Positions 17,585-27,982 of a DNA stretch of 48,851 bases are shown here, one piece after another. Origin of the DNA: Myxococcales bacterium (GTDB lineage Bacteria; Myxococcota_A; UBA9160; UBA4427). The stretch is from positions 27,598-76,448 of the forward strand of contig DUCT01000187.1 in the NCBI GenBank assembly GCA_012959665.1. Direction: 5' to 3'. The notes beneath the pieces were generated by a model. The model was not told where the DNA came from. It was given only the letters and a program-made list of their open reading frames with translations, and searched no databases. The first letter of the stretch is position 1. Each line of letters begins with the position of its first letter. The translations under genes were made by a program, and so were the position numbers.

Positions 17585-18417
17585 CGCTGCTCAAGCGAGT
17601 GATTCCGTGCCTGGATGTGGATAAGGGTCGAGTGGTCAAGGGCGTGAAATACGTTGACCACGTGGACTGCGGCGACCCGGTACAGGTGGCTCAACTCTAC
17701 GATGCCCAGGAAGCCGACGAGGTGACCTTTCTCGATATCACGGCGAGCCACGAAGAGCGGGGCATCCTGCTCGATATCGTTTCCCAAACCGCCGAGACGG
17801 TCTTCATGCCCTTGACTGTGGGGGGCGGCGTCCGTTCCCTGCAAGATATTCGCGACCTGTTGAACGCCGGCGCCGACAAGGTTTCGATCATGACCGCTGC
17901 GGTGCACAATCCCGACCTCGTCGCCGATGCCGCGGCGAAAATCGGAAGCGCGAACCTGGTGCTGGCGATTGATGCCCGGGCGGTGCGAGATGAAAGCGAT
18001 CGCCCGGTGCCCGGGCGCTGGGAGGTCTATACCCATGGTGGTCGCCGGCCCACTGGGATCGACGCCGTCGAGTGGGCGGGCCGAATGGCCGAGGCCGGGG
18101 CCGGCGAAATATTGCTGACCAGCATGGATCGCGATGGGACCAAGAGTGGCTATGACCTGGCGTTGCTGCGCGCAGTTTCGGATCGCGTTCGAGTGCCCGT
18201 GGTGGCCTCCGGAGGAGGGGGGAGCGCTGACGATCTGGCCGCTGCGCTGAGCGATGGCCCGAACGGCGGCCATGCCCAGGCGGCCTTGGCGGCTTCAATT
18301 TTTCACTTCGGTGAAGCGACTGTGGGGGAGGTCAAGCTTGCACTCCTCGATCTGGGGATCGAGGTCCGCCCGCCCTCGCCCGATGCCAGCCAGGAGCGGA
18401 GTTCCCCCGGCCGCTGA
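17581..18417 (+). CDS. hisF: Imidazole glycerol phosphate synthase, cyclase subunit
   Basis: 278 aa, slightly long because of a C-terminal tail (about 20 residues) rich in Pro and Ser. It uses HisH-derived ammonia to convert PRFAR to imidazole glycerol phosphate and AICAR. A TIM barrel with the two catalytic aspartates: Asp12 (IPCLDVDKG) and Asp131 (LAIDARAV). Phosphate-site glycines are seen in TVGGGVRS and VASGGGG. One oddity is [13 protein letters not shown], where the family usually has Asn at the Met position. The GTG start overlaps the hisH stop, so the two subunits are coupled. Confidence 0.95.
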   Translation: MTLLKRVIPCLDVDKGRVVKGVKYVDHVDCGDPVQVAQLYDAQEADEVTFLDITASHEERGILLDIVSQTAETVFMPLTVGGGVRSLQDIRDLLNAGADKVSIMTAAVHNPDLVADAAAKIGSANLVLAIDARAVRDESDRPVPGRWEVYTHGGRRPTGIDAVEWAGRMAEAGAGEILLTSMDRDGTKSGYDLALLRAVSDRVRVPVVASGGGGSADDLAAALSDGPNGGHAQAALAASIFHFGEATVGEVKLALLDLGIEVRPPSPDASQERSSPGR

Positions 18418-19030
18418 TAGGTTCTTGAGCAAGAGCAAAGGCTGCGCTAGCCTAGGGAATTCGTCCCGTAATCTTGCCCAAGTAGCTGTTTCGTTAGCGC
18501 TTTCTGAATTTTCTGTGTTCTCGGGGGGAGAGGGGTTTCACTGCCCGTTTTTGCAGGGAAACTCAGATCTACGGTGAGCCTCATCAATCGTGAACCGTGG
18601 CCGGCCCGAGAGAATAGGCAGAAAAATCGAGTCGATGGGAGACAGCGAGTAGGGACTAACGACGAGCGATTAGCGACGAGCGATTACGAAAAAAGAGGCC
18701 GCCTCCCTCTGACTGAACGAGAGGAAAGCGGTAGGAATACGGAGAGCAAGACGCAATTGAGCGGGTGCATTGCTGAAATAGTTGCAGAATTTTTCATAAA
18801 AATCCGCAGGGGACCCGCTCGTACACGATAAAACTGAGCAAATTCAAAATTCAGAATAAAATCAAGACATTAAACAGGCTCAAGGGCCACTCACACACAC
18901 CGGAGCAATCGCCAATCACCCCAAAGACGGAGCGGGAACCCTCGCAAGAAAACGAGACGGGGTTTCTCGCCCAATGCGTCAAATATTAGGGCGCGCGGGG
19001 TTCGCGATCTGCCAGGAGCGATAAGAATAT
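18418..19030. promoter_or_regulatory. Long A/T-richer leader upstream of rpsU
   Basis: 613 bp with no recognisable gene. After hisF there is a weak hairpin (AGGCT-GCGCT-AGCCT, about 18445). The part from 18780 to 18880 is clearly A/T-rich for this genome and is the likeliest promoter zone of the rpsU-dnaG-rpoD operon; CTGAGC (18834-18839), 17 bp and TAAAAT (18857-18862) form one weak candidate. A small hairpin CGAGA/TCTCG (18953-18969) lies in the presumed 5' UTR. An 85-codon frame at 18574-18831 has no family features and is not called. Confidence 0.45.
18661..18688. repeat. Two-copy 14-bp tandem repeat upstream of rpsU
   Basis: GACGAGCGATTAGC (18661-18674) is followed by GACGAGCGATTACG (18675-18688), 12 of 14 bases identical; 18647-18660 is a degenerate third copy (9 of 14). 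The period matches the other arrays in the window. A short hairpin (GAGG-CCG-CCTC) follows after an A-run. Confidence 0.6.
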
Positions 19031-19228
19031 ATGTCCGTTATGAAGGTCAAAGAAAATGAATCCATCGAGCAGGCTCTTCGGCGTTTTAAAAAGGTCTGCG
19101 AGAAGGCGGGAATTCTGACAGAGCTTCGGCGTCGCGAGTACTACGACAAGCCGAGCATTCGGAAGAAGAAAAAAGAGGCGGCCGCGAGGAAGCGTGCGCT
19201 GAAAAAAGTTAGACGCACGGGTCCCTGA
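19031..19228 (+). CDS. rpsU: 30S ribosomal protein S21
   Basis: 65 aa, the normal size. S21 is a small basic protein of the 30S platform near the anti-Shine-Dalgarno region. [24 protein letters not shown] and the C-terminal run of Lys and Arg ([15 protein letters not shown]) are typical. AGGAG lies 12 nt upstream of the ATG at 19031; the ATG at 19040 (MKVKENE) is an alternative start. It is the first gene of the rpsU-dnaG-rpoD macromolecular synthesis operon. Confidence 0.96.
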   Translation: MSVMKVKENESIEQALRRFKKVCEKAGILTELRRREYYDKPSIRKKKKEAAARKRALKKVRRTGP

Positions 19229-19259
19229 ATCTCAGAAGGCTCGGGTCGTGGAGTAGGCT

Positions 19260-21089
19260 TTGGGTCTCATCCCTGAAACAACAATCCAAGAGATACGAGA
19301 CCGAGCCGATATCCTTGGCTTGGTCGGTCGCTACGTAGATCTCAAGCAAGCCGGCCACAACAGTTGGAAGGGTCTCTGTCCCTTCCACGATGAGAAAACC
19401 CCGTCCTTCAACGTCAATCCGGGTCGTCAGGCCTATTACTGCTTTGGTTGCCAGGCCAAGGGCGACGTGCTCAGCTTCCTGGTCGACCATGAGAACCTGA
19501 CGTTTCCCGAAGCCGTGCGAACATTGGCGGCTGATCTCGGCATCGTGATTCCCGAATCAGATTCCGGTGATCGCAGCGATACCGAGAAAATTTTCGCGGC
19601 TCTCGAAGTGGCTCAACAGTGCTACCGCGAAGCCCTGCAGTCGCCCGAGGGACAGATCGCCCGCGAGTATCTCGAGCATCGGGGTTTGGACGCGGAGGTG
19701 ATCGATCGTTTCCAGATCGGGTATGCGCCCGATGCTTGGGACACCGTGGTGCGCGCCCTCGAGAGGGCCAAGGTTCCCGCCGACGTGGGGATGTTATCGG
19801 GCTTGCTCAATGAGCGAGCTTCGGGTGGTCACTACGATCGCTTACGCGGTCGCGTGATCTTTCCGATCCAGGATGTGCGGGGAAGGGTGATCGCGTTCGG
19901 CGGGCGGGCCCTCGGGGCCGATCAGGAACCCAAATACCTCAATACGCCCGAAACGCCGGTCTATCACAAGCGCCGCACTTTCTATGGTTTTCCCCACGCC
20001 CTCGAGCCGATTCGCCGGGCCGGCCGCGCCATCGTCTGCGAAGGTTATTTCGATGCAATCGCCCTGGCCCGGGCGGGCGTGGGTGAAGCCGTGGCCACGT
20101 GTGGGACCGCATTGACCTCGGATCATGCCCGGGACCTGAGTCGCCGTACGTCTTCCCTGGGGCTTCTCTTCGACGGTGATTCCGCCGGCAAGAAAGCCAT
20201 GGAACGAGCTCTGGAAATTCTGCTCCCCGCGGGCCTTCGAGTGCGCGCGGTTTCCCTGCCCGATGGTCAGGACCCCGACGATTTTCTGAATGCTCGCGGA
20301 CCCAAAGATCTGGTCGCCCTGGTGGATCGTGCGCCGGACGCGCTTGAAGTCGTGATTCGTCGCGCGGTGGCCGCTGGTTGTTCGACTCCAGCGGAAAAGT
20401 CCGATGCCGTGCGTCGAGTCGCGCCGCTGGTCGCGTCGATCCCCGATCCGGTGGAGCGCAGTGAGTACGCCCGTCGCCTCGCCCTCTTCGTGAGCGCTGA
20501 CGTGGCTGCGGTGGAGTCGGTGGTCCGATCGGTGAGGGGTGGCAAGAGTATTCCCGCAAATCCCCGGGTGGCCGCCTCCAGCTCAGAGTCCAAGCCGGTC
20601 TCGGGAGACAATTATGCGCCGATCAGCGATTCGGAAGCGCGTCATCTGCGACAGCTGGCCATGATTCTTTCGCGGCACCCCGAGCTGGCGAATGCCGCTC
20701 TCGTTGAGGAGATGCACGAAGCGCTGCCGAATTGTGCCCTCAAGGATCTTGTTTTTGCCTTCGTGGATGCGGGGGCCGAGGGGCATGTGGATGCCGAAGG
20801 GAGGGTCGACATCCTGGCCATGAAGGAACGTGTTTCTTCCGAATTGGCCGCTATGGCCTACGAAGTGGTCATGGACGAAAGCTTCTTTGCGAACGAAACC
20901 CCTGGATGGGAAGTCCTGACGCAGATATTGCGCAGGTTTGTTCTAAGAAAGCTCGATGCCGAACAAAAAATCATCAGACGTCGGCTCGATGATCCCGATG
21001 AGGATCAAGGGAAAGCGGTTGAAGATCTTCAGGCACTGCTGGTTCGCCGGCGAGCGCATGGAGCGACGGGTCTGGATACAGGCCTCTGA
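19260..21089 (+). CDS. dnaG: DNA primase
   Basis: 609 aa. It makes RNA primers for replication. The CHC2 zinc finger has C40, H43, C61 and C64 (GLCPFHDEK and [11 protein letters not shown]). The RNA polymerase core spans about 110-430, with the TOPRIM metal site in [28 protein letters not shown] and [11 protein letters not shown] Ser-rich linker (about 425-455) leads to the helical DnaB-binding domain. The TTG at 19260 is the first possible start after an in-frame stop and begins the conserved N-terminus; GGAG lies 6 nt upstream. It follows rpsU by 31 nt and ends 67 nt before rpoD. Confidence 0.97.
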   Translation: MGLIPETTIQEIRDRADILGLVGRYVDLKQAGHNSWKGLCPFHDEKTPSFNVNPGRQAYYCFGCQAKGDVLSFLVDHENLTFPEAVRTLAADLGIVIPESDSGDRSDTEKIFAALEVAQQCYREALQSPEGQIAREYLEHRGLDAEVIDRFQIGYAPDAWDTVVRALERAKVPADVGMLSGLLNERASGGHYDRLRGRVIFPIQDVRGRVIAFGGRALGADQEPKYLNTPETPVYHKRRTFYGFPHALEPIRRAGRAIVCEGYFDAIALARAGVGEAVATCGTALTSDHARDLSRRTSSLGLLFDGDSAGKKAMERALEILLPAGLRVRAVSLPDGQDPDDFLNARGPKDLVALVDRAPDALEVVIRRAVAAGCSTPAEKSDAVRRVAPLVASIPDPVERSEYARRLALFVSADVAAVESVVRSVRGGKSIPANPRVAASSSESKPVSGDNYAPISDSEARHLRQLAMILSRHPELANAALVEEMHEALPNCALKDLVFAFVDAGAEGHVDAEGRVDILAMKERVSSELAAMAYEVVMDESFFANETPGWEVLTQILRRFVLRKLDAEQKIIRRRLDDPDEDQGKAVEDLQALLVRRRAHGATGLDTGL

Positions 21090-21156
21090 TTGGCAAGAAG
21101 TAGCAGCGGGCCAAGTGCGCTCGGCACTAAGGAAAGAGAAACGAGGAGATTCCCCC

Positions 21157-22821
<1,665 letters not shown>

Positions 22822-22862
22822 GCCCGCCCTCAGGGGTTTTCCATGGCTCGCTCTTTGAGCGT

Positions 22863-22907
22863 GGGGTTTGAGGCGGATGCGGGTTCATCCCTTACCTGTC
22901 AAACCCC
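22863..22907. terminator. Inverted repeat between rpoD and the convergent oxidoreductase
   Basis: GGGGTTTGA (22863-22871) pairs perfectly with TCAAACCCC (22899-22907) across a 27-nt loop, and ends exactly at the stop codon of the convergent gene. A second small hairpin (CCCCT/AGGGG, 22904-22917) overlaps it. There is no strong T-run on either strand, so if this works as a bidirectional terminator it is of a weak or Rho-assisted kind. Confidence 0.35.
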
Positions 22908-24245
22908 TCAGCAGGGGCCGCCCACGCTTGCGATCCATGCGGCAAAGTCGCCCGGGTAGTCGACCGCAGACTGTCGCTGGGCGATGCGCTTGAGCAGAGC
23001 CTGCCGAGCCTCGGCATCGTTGGCCGGCCCCGCAGCGAGTTCGTCGGCCACACGCTCGGCGACCTCTGCGCCGGGAGGCTCGAGGGCTACTGTGGCGTCG
23101 GGGTCGTCGGAAACCCCGAGAAAGACCTCGACGGCGTCTTGTGAAACAGCGCTCGCATGTTTTCTAGAAGCCACGATATTTCCCTTGCCGGTGACCACGT
23201 TGCCCACCGAGAAAACCGTGGGGTAGGGGGCGAGTCGCCCATAGGTCCAATCCATGAAGTTGAAGAGTTCCCCCTTCATCTCGATGCCCTCGATGGGGTC
23301 GGGAATGCTGCCGATGGAGCTGATGACAACCGGCCCCCGGCGCTCAAAGGTCTCGTCGGTGGTCTTAACCCGGCCGTTTTCGATCTGCGTACGACGAAAG
23401 CGAAGGCCGACCAATTGGCCGCCCTCCTCCAAGAGCCCATCGGGCGCGGCGAGGGGCTCGACCTTCAACTTGAACTTTTCGCTGGCCTTGTTGAGCAGAG
23501 TTCGGCGCGATTTCTTGACCTTCTCGATGCGCTCTGAAGACGCATCGTCGGGGATTGAAACCAGGGGCATATCCTCTTCGCGCCGGCGGTAGTAGATGGT
23601 GCAACCCGCGAGCCCCAGGTCTTCCCAGCTCAAATCGTGGGCAGCAAGGGTTTTCGGAATTCCCTTGACCTCCAGTTCCGTCGTGGAGAGGGCGATACCT
23701 CGCTCGGCGAGGGCGCGCTGGGTGCAAGTCAGGGTGATGATCTTGGCGACATCGATTGAGGCAAGCCCGCCCCCCACGACGATGCTGCCGTCGTGGACGT
23801 CGAAGCGCTCCCCGGAAAAATCGGGATCCTCGGCATGGTTGAAGGCGATGACGAAAGGGTTCTGGTAGACGAGCCCCTTTCCCAGATAACTCCCCGCGCC
23901 GTCGATGGGGAGCGGCCGGTCTTGCCAAGCACCATTCGCCAGAATCACGCTGGCAAATCCCCAATCATTGACGAGTTCGTCAAAGGCGACGTCTCGGCCA
24001 ATCTTTGTCGCCGGAATGAAGTGGACGAGAGGGTGCGAGAGCTTTTCGCGAATCGTCCCGTACTCCTTTTGCCGGAGTTTTTCGTGCCAACGCGGAAGGC
24101 CGTCTTCAATTTTCCCGTACGGGCGGCTGTTCTGTTCAAAGACGGCGACGGTCACACCTCGGTTTGCGAGTCGGTGGGCAATCTCAGCACCTGCGGTCGC
24201 TCCGCCGATGATTGCAACGCAATGGCCGGGAGAGGGATCTGTCAT
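22908..24245 (-). CDS. FAD/NAD(P)-dependent oxidoreductase, ferredoxin-NADP reductase/GltD-like
   Basis: 445 aa. The N-terminal FAD-binding Rossmann motif is GGATAGAEIAHRL (about 14-26), a variant of GxGxxG. A second nucleotide-binding motif, IVVGGGLASIDVAKI, is central (about 165-180). FEQNSRPYGKIEDGLPRW resembles adrenodoxin-reductase-type ferredoxin-NADP reductases and the small subunit of glutamate synthase. No Fe-S cysteine cluster and no CxxC redox disulfide are seen. The ATG at 24245 is chosen because the Rossmann fold begins there; an in-frame start 84 bases upstream would add a poorly conserved stretch. It is monocistronic, convergent with rpoD. The electron partner is unknown. Confidence 0.75.
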   Translation of the reverse strand: MTDPSPGHCVAIIGGATAGAEIAHRLANRGVTVAVFEQNSRPYGKIEDGLPRWHEKLRQKEYGTIREKLSHPLVHFIPATKIGRDVAFDELVNDWGFASVILANGAWQDRPLPIDGAGSYLGKGLVYQNPFVIAFNHAEDPDFSGERFDVHDGSIVVGGGLASIDVAKIITLTCTQRALAERGIALSTTELEVKGIPKTLAAHDLSWEDLGLAGCTIYYRRREEDMPLVSIPDDASSERIEKVKKSRRTLLNKASEKFKLKVEPLAAPDGLLEEGGQLVGLRFRRTQIENGRVKTTDETFERRGPVVISSIGSIPDPIEGIEMKGELFNFMDWTYGRLAPYPTVFSVGNVVTGKGNIVASRKHASAVSQDAVEVFLGVSDDPDATVALEPPGAEVAERVADELAAGPANDAEARQALLKRIAQRQSAVDYPGDFAAWIASVGGPC

Positions 24246-24375
24246 GCGGCGATTCTTGCAGTTTGTTTGCTTCGCCACAATGATGAGCGCCGGCCCAGGA
24301 GGCTCCGGCGCAGAAAATCCCCCCCCCATTGGCGGCCCTCGGCGGTGGGGCCGGATGCGGTACGCTGAGTTCGGC

Positions 24376-24451
24376 GGGCCCGTAGCTCAGCGGTTAGAGC
24401 AACCGGCTCATAACTGGTTAGTCCTCGGTTCAAATCCGAGCGGGCCCACCA
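24376..24451 (+). tRNA. tRNA with CAU anticodon, probably tRNA-Ile2
   Basis: 76 nt with encoded CCA. The acceptor stem GGGCCCG/CGGGCCC pairs perfectly, the D-arm reads GCTCAGCGGTTAGAGC, the anticodon stem-loop is ACCGG-CTCATAA-CTGGT, and the T-arm is CTCGG-TTCAAAT-CCGAG. Anticodon CAU may mean elongator Met or the lysidine-modified Ile that reads AUA. Acceptor pairs C4-G69 and C5-G68 are those of E. coli tRNA-Ile2, recognised by TilS, not those of elongator Met; the body also resembles ileX. It is not an initiator: position 1-72 is a G-C pair. Confidence 0.93.
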
Positions 24452-24518
24452 CCTTGCTCCGCCGCTCCGATCCCAGGCTGTTCGGCCCGAGCTTCCCGGT
24501 GGAGTCGGCGCCCGGAGG

Positions 24519-25049
24519 CTAGCGCCCGGCCACTCGACGCATGGTGGGCATTTCTAGGGCGGCGAGATCGGCCTTCTGCTCGGCAAGGAAGATCGCGACG
24601 CCGCCGGTGGGCTCAGCCCCGGTGGACTCCCGGAGGCCAGCGGGGCTCCCGGCGTCTGCCTGGTAGCCGCTCCTGACCCGGAGATAGAGGGTTTGCCCGG
24701 GCTGGGCGGTGAATGCGACGCTATTCCATGCGCGCGGGATGATGCCCAACCACCTCAGCCGGGCCTTCAGGACGTGGCGCCCCGGCCCCAGCAGGAGGGA
24801 TAGGTACTCGCCCCTGTGCAGTTCTCCCAGGCTCTGGGCATCGATTTTCAGGTCGACGGCGGGAACGCCCCGAAGGGGTTCGGCCCGGTAGATGTAGACA
24901 AGGGCCTCGCCGGGACCGGGCTCCGTGGCCGGGACGAAGAGGGCGCCTCCGGGGCCGGTTGTCGTGCACCCGAACAGGGTCAGGCCGAGCAGTGCGATGC
25001 TCGCCCGGGCGACTCTCTGCCGGTGCGTGCGATTCTTCGGTCCGGGCAA
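24519..25049 (-). CDS. Small lipoprotein, DUF2846-like
   Basis: 176 aa. A lipoprotein signal peptide with lipobox LTLFGC (Cys28) anchors it in a membrane. The mature part (about 45-130: EALVYIYRAEP, VDLKIDAQSLGELHRGEY, LLGPGRHVLKARL) resembles the DUF2846 beta-sandwich family, whose function is unknown. The start is TTG at 25049 with GGAGGA 5 nt upstream. It stands alone between a tRNA and a divergent TPR gene. Confidence 0.75.
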   Translation of the reverse strand: MPGPKNRTHRQRVARASIALLGLTLFGCTTTGPGGALFVPATEPGPGEALVYIYRAEPLRGVPAVDLKIDAQSLGELHRGEYLSLLLGPGRHVLKARLRWLGIIPRAWNSVAFTAQPGQTLYLRVRSGYQADAGSPAGLRESTGAEPTGGVAIFLAEQKADLAALEMPTMRRVAGR

Positions 25050-25205
25050 GTTTCCTCCGTGGAGCGCGCTTGTCAGACTCCGGGGTTGGAACTGAATTCT
25101 GCTGGATTCTAGCGATGTTGCCGATCTGTGCGAGGGATCCGGGAGGGGGTCTCTCTGCTATGCTGGGGAGTTCAAACGCGACGGCACCGGCTGGGCAGAA
25201 TTTCC

Positions 25206-26288
25206 ATGAAAAATAACAAGGATCGCTACTGGGATTGCCTCGATCAGGCGATGGAAGCCTCCCACGGCGGCCGAATCGAAGAGGCCCTGGCGTGGCTGGA
25301 AGAGGCCCTCAAGGCGAACCCCGGAGGCGCAGAGGCGCACAACGGCCGGGGCGAAATTCTCTGGGATGAGGGACGCGTCGAAGAATCGCTCTACGAGTTT
25401 GAGCGCGCGATTGCCACCGATCCAAAGTTCGGGACCGCGCATCTCAATCGCATCGAACTTCTAGTCGAAGAGGTCGGTGAATTCGAAACCGCCCTAGAGG
25501 CCTGTGACGATCTGCTGGCCGGTCTGCCTTCCCGCCCACGCCTGGACCGGCCCTTCCAAGCGGAGCTCTGTTACCTGAAGGCCAAGTCTCTTTTCTATCG
25601 CGACGATCTTGAGGGCGCGGTTTTCTTGATTCGGCGAGCGACGAAATCGGGAGGCGAGCAGCCCACCTACAGCGCATTCGAGGGTCATGTGCTCTTCGAG
25701 ATGGGTGCCTATGCCGAGGCCCGGCGTGTGCTCGAACGGGCCCTTGCCTGTGAGCCCGATTCCCCCCATATCGTTTACAGTCTGGGTCTCGTGCTGGAGC
25801 GCATCGTCGCGTCGGGGAGTGAGGAGTTTTCGACGGGAGCCGTCGCCGCCGCTCGAACGGGTGCAGAAGCCGCTTTTGAACGCGCCCATGCCCTGGACCC
25901 GCTGCAGTTTCCGATCCCGGTTTCTGTGAGTACGAAATTTTTTGAAGAGGCCATCGCCGAGGCCTTGGATAATCTACCGCGCTCGATTCGGGAATATGTC
26001 GCAAACGTGCCGATTCTCATCGAGGATTTCCCGACTCTGGACCGGGTGGTGGGGGAACGTCTTTCGCCCCAACTACTGGGTCTCTTTGTCGGGATTCCGC
26101 GCACCCAGGCGGCCGCGACGGAGCAGGTGCCCGATCTCGATCAGATCCTGCTCTTCAAGGGCAATCTCGAAAAGATCTGCCGAGACCGCGAGGAGTTGAT
26201 CGAACAGATCCAGATAACGGTTCGGCACGAGATAGGCCACTACCTGGGCCTTGACGAAAACGATCTCGAGCGGCTGGGCCTGGCCTGA
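25206..26288 (+). CDS. TPR protein fused to a minimal zincin metallopeptidase domain
   Basis: 360 aa, no signal peptide. Residues 1-235 are TPR-like helix pairs (RIEEALAWLEEALKANPGGAEA, RVEESLYEFERAIATDPKFGTA, AYAEARRVLERALACEPDSPH). Residues 245-360 match the small zincin family PF06262, with VPILIEDFP, LLGLFVGIP and the metal motif HEIGHYLGLDE (His341, Glu342, His345). PF06262 proteins are usually stand-alone, about 120 aa, and of unknown substrate; here a TPR module could select it. The ATG at 25206 begins the TPR region. The stop is followed at once by the sequence AAAGCGCTTG, the core of the array at 3726-3875. Confidence 0.82.
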   Translation: MKNNKDRYWDCLDQAMEASHGGRIEEALAWLEEALKANPGGAEAHNGRGEILWDEGRVEESLYEFERAIATDPKFGTAHLNRIELLVEEVGEFETALEACDDLLAGLPSRPRLDRPFQAELCYLKAKSLFYRDDLEGAVFLIRRATKSGGEQPTYSAFEGHVLFEMGAYAEARRVLERALACEPDSPHIVYSLGLVLERIVASGSEEFSTGAVAAARTGAEAAFERAHALDPLQFPIPVSVSTKFFEEAIAEALDNLPRSIREYVANVPILIEDFPTLDRVVGERLSPQLLGLFVGIPRTQAAATEQVPDLDQILLFKGNLEKICRDREELIEQIQITVRHEIGHYLGLDENDLERLGLA

Positions 26289-26334
26289 AAGCGCTTGCCA
26301 CGGATGCGCCCGCGCCGAGCGCCCGGCTTCCGTG

Positions 26335-26435
26335 CCTTCGCTCCCATAGCTTCACCGTCGCGCCTATACCTTCGCGCCTATACCGTCGCTCCTATACCTT
26401 CGGTCCTATCCTATACCTTCACCTTCGCTCCTATA
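26335..26435. repeat. 14-bp tandem repeat array upstream of glcD
   Basis: Six units of the type CCTTCGCGCCTATA. They lie at 26335-26348, 26355-26368, 26369-26382, 26383-26396, 26397-26415 (expanded) and 26422-26435, with 6-bp inserts (GCTTCA, CCTTCA) between some. The array is in the 224-bp gap between the TPR-zincin gene and glcD. It has the same period as the other arrays but a different sequence, with no palindromic core. Confidence 0.85.
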
Positions 26436-26512
26436 CCCCCGCTCCGGCGGGTCTCCGGCGGTGCCGGTTCGGTGAAAGTCCGGTTCCCGCGTATTGGGGC
26501 TAGGCTGTCGGG

Positions 26513-27982
26513 GTGAGCGAACCCCCCCTGACTTTCTCGGGCAGCCCCGCCATCTTGATCGAGCGCCTAATCGCCGTGGTGGGTGAGGATCACTGTCTCT
26601 CCCGGCCCGAGGAACTTTTCACCTACGGCTGCGATGGCCTGACTCTGGATGCTCATCGGCCCAGCGTCGTGGTTCTGCCAAAGAGCAGCCAAGAGGTGGC
26701 CGCCGCGGTGGCGATCTGCCGGGAACTGGGCTGCCCCTTTGTGCCCCGGGGCGCGGGGACCGGGCTTTCCGGGGGGGCGACGCCGCTTTTTGGGGCGGTG
26801 GTGATTTGCTGCTCGCGCATGGGGGAGATCCTCGAGATCGATGCCGAAAACCGAATTGCCGTGGTGCAGCCCGGTGTCGTCAACGCCCATCTCTCCCGAG
26901 CCGTGGCGGACCTGGGTTTGTTCTACGCCCCCGACCCCTCCAGCCAGCAGGCGTGCACGATCGGCGGCAACGTGGCCGAAAATTCCGGCGGTCCCCACAC
27001 GCTCAAGTATGGAACGACCACGAATCATGTTCTGGCGGTGGAGATGGTTCTTCCCGATGCCTCCACGGTTCGGCTCGGATCGCCCACGGGATTTTCCCCG
27101 GGCTACGACTTGGTGGGCGCGGTGGTCGGGAGCGAAGGAACCCTGGGCATCGTGACGGAGATCACGGTTCGATTGATGGCCATCCCCGAAGCGGTGGAGA
27201 CGATCCTGGCCATCTTTGACGATGTCCCCTCGGCCTGCCGTCTTGTTGGGGGAATCATTCGGAGCGGTATGGTTCCCGCGGCCCTCGAGGTTGTCGACCA
27301 ACGCACGATCCGTGCCGTGGAGGCGAGTGTCTACGCCGCGGGGCTACCCACCGAGGCTGGGGCCGTTCTGATCATCGAACTCGATGGCGCGGCCTGCGAG
27401 ATGGAGGGTCAGCTCGCCCGGATCCGCGCGCTTGCCGAGAACGAAGGTGTGCGCGATCTCCGGATCGCGGAGAATGCTGAGGAGCGAACTCTTTTCTGGC
27501 GCGCTCGCAAGGGAGCCTTCGGAGCTATGGGGCGTCTGGCGCCGGATCTCTACGTGCACGACGCAGTGGTTCCCCGGGCCAGCCTTCCCGAGGTGCTCGA
27601 GGAAATCTGCGCCATCGGGGATCGCTATTCGCTGAAGCTCTCCAATGTCTTTCATGCGGGGGACGGAAACCTGCACCCCAATATTTCATTTGACCGTCGG
27701 GATCCCGACGAACTGGCTCGGGTTCTCGCTGCGGGCCGAGAGATGCTCGAACTCTGTGTCCGCGTCGGTGGCGTGCTGACCGGAGAGCACGGCGTGGGGA
27801 CCGAGAAGCGTGACTATATGGGTATGCTCTTTTCCCCGGATGACCTCGATGCCATGCGGCGATTGCGCGATGCCTTCAATCCCGATGGCCTGTGCAATCC
27901 CGGCAAGCTGATTCCCACGACCCGAGCCTGCATGGAATCGAATCCCAAGGCTCGGGGTTACGATGAGGTTCCCCTGGAATGA
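26513..27982 (+). CDS. glcD: Glycolate oxidase, FAD-linked subunit
   Basis: 489 aa. It oxidises glycolate (or D-lactate-like 2-hydroxy acids) to the oxo acid. The FAD-binding PCMH domain spans about 50-225 (PRGAGTGLSGGATP, DPSSQQACTIGGNVAENSGGP). The C-terminal FAD-linked oxidase domain has VFHAGDGNLHPNI and the signature GGVLTGEHGVGTEKRDYM. The GTG start at 26513 is the first of the operon, and a 14-bp repeat array lies just upstream. The stop overlaps the glcE start (ATGA). Together with GlcE and GlcF it forms the membrane-associated three-subunit enzyme that feeds electrons to the quinone pool. Confidence 0.93.
   Translation: MSEPPLTFSGSPAILIERLIAVVGEDHCLSRPEELFTYGCDGLTLDAHRPSVVVLPKSSQEVAAAVAICRELGCPFVPRGAGTGLSGGATPLFGAVVICCSRMGEILEIDAENRIAVVQPGVVNAHLSRAVADLGLFYAPDPSSQQACTIGGNVAENSGGPHTLKYGTTTNHVLAVEMVLPDASTVRLGSPTGFSPGYDLVGAVVGSEGTLGIVTEITVRLMAIPEAVETILAIFDDVPSACRLVGGIIRSGMVPAALEVVDQRTIRAVEASVYAAGLPTEAGAVLIIELDGAACEMEGQLARIRALAENEGVRDLRIAENAEERTLFWRARKGAFGAMGRLAPDLYVHDAVVPRASLPEVLEEICAIGDRYSLKLSNVFHAGDGNLHPNISFDRRDPDELARVLAAGREMLELCVRVGGVLTGEHGVGTEKRDYMGMLFSPDDLDAMRRLRDAFNPDGLCNPGKLIPTTRACMESNPKARGYDEVPLE

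Noticed and set aside
18574-18831. 85-codon open frame in the rpsU leader
   Set aside because: Low-complexity, charged sequence partly made by the 14-bp duplication; no ribosome site of quality and no resemblance to a family.
20956-21156. Longer rpoD beginning inside dnaG
   Set aside because: The extra 67 residues lie within dnaG and read as its shadow; a strong GAGGAGA site marks the ATG at 21157.
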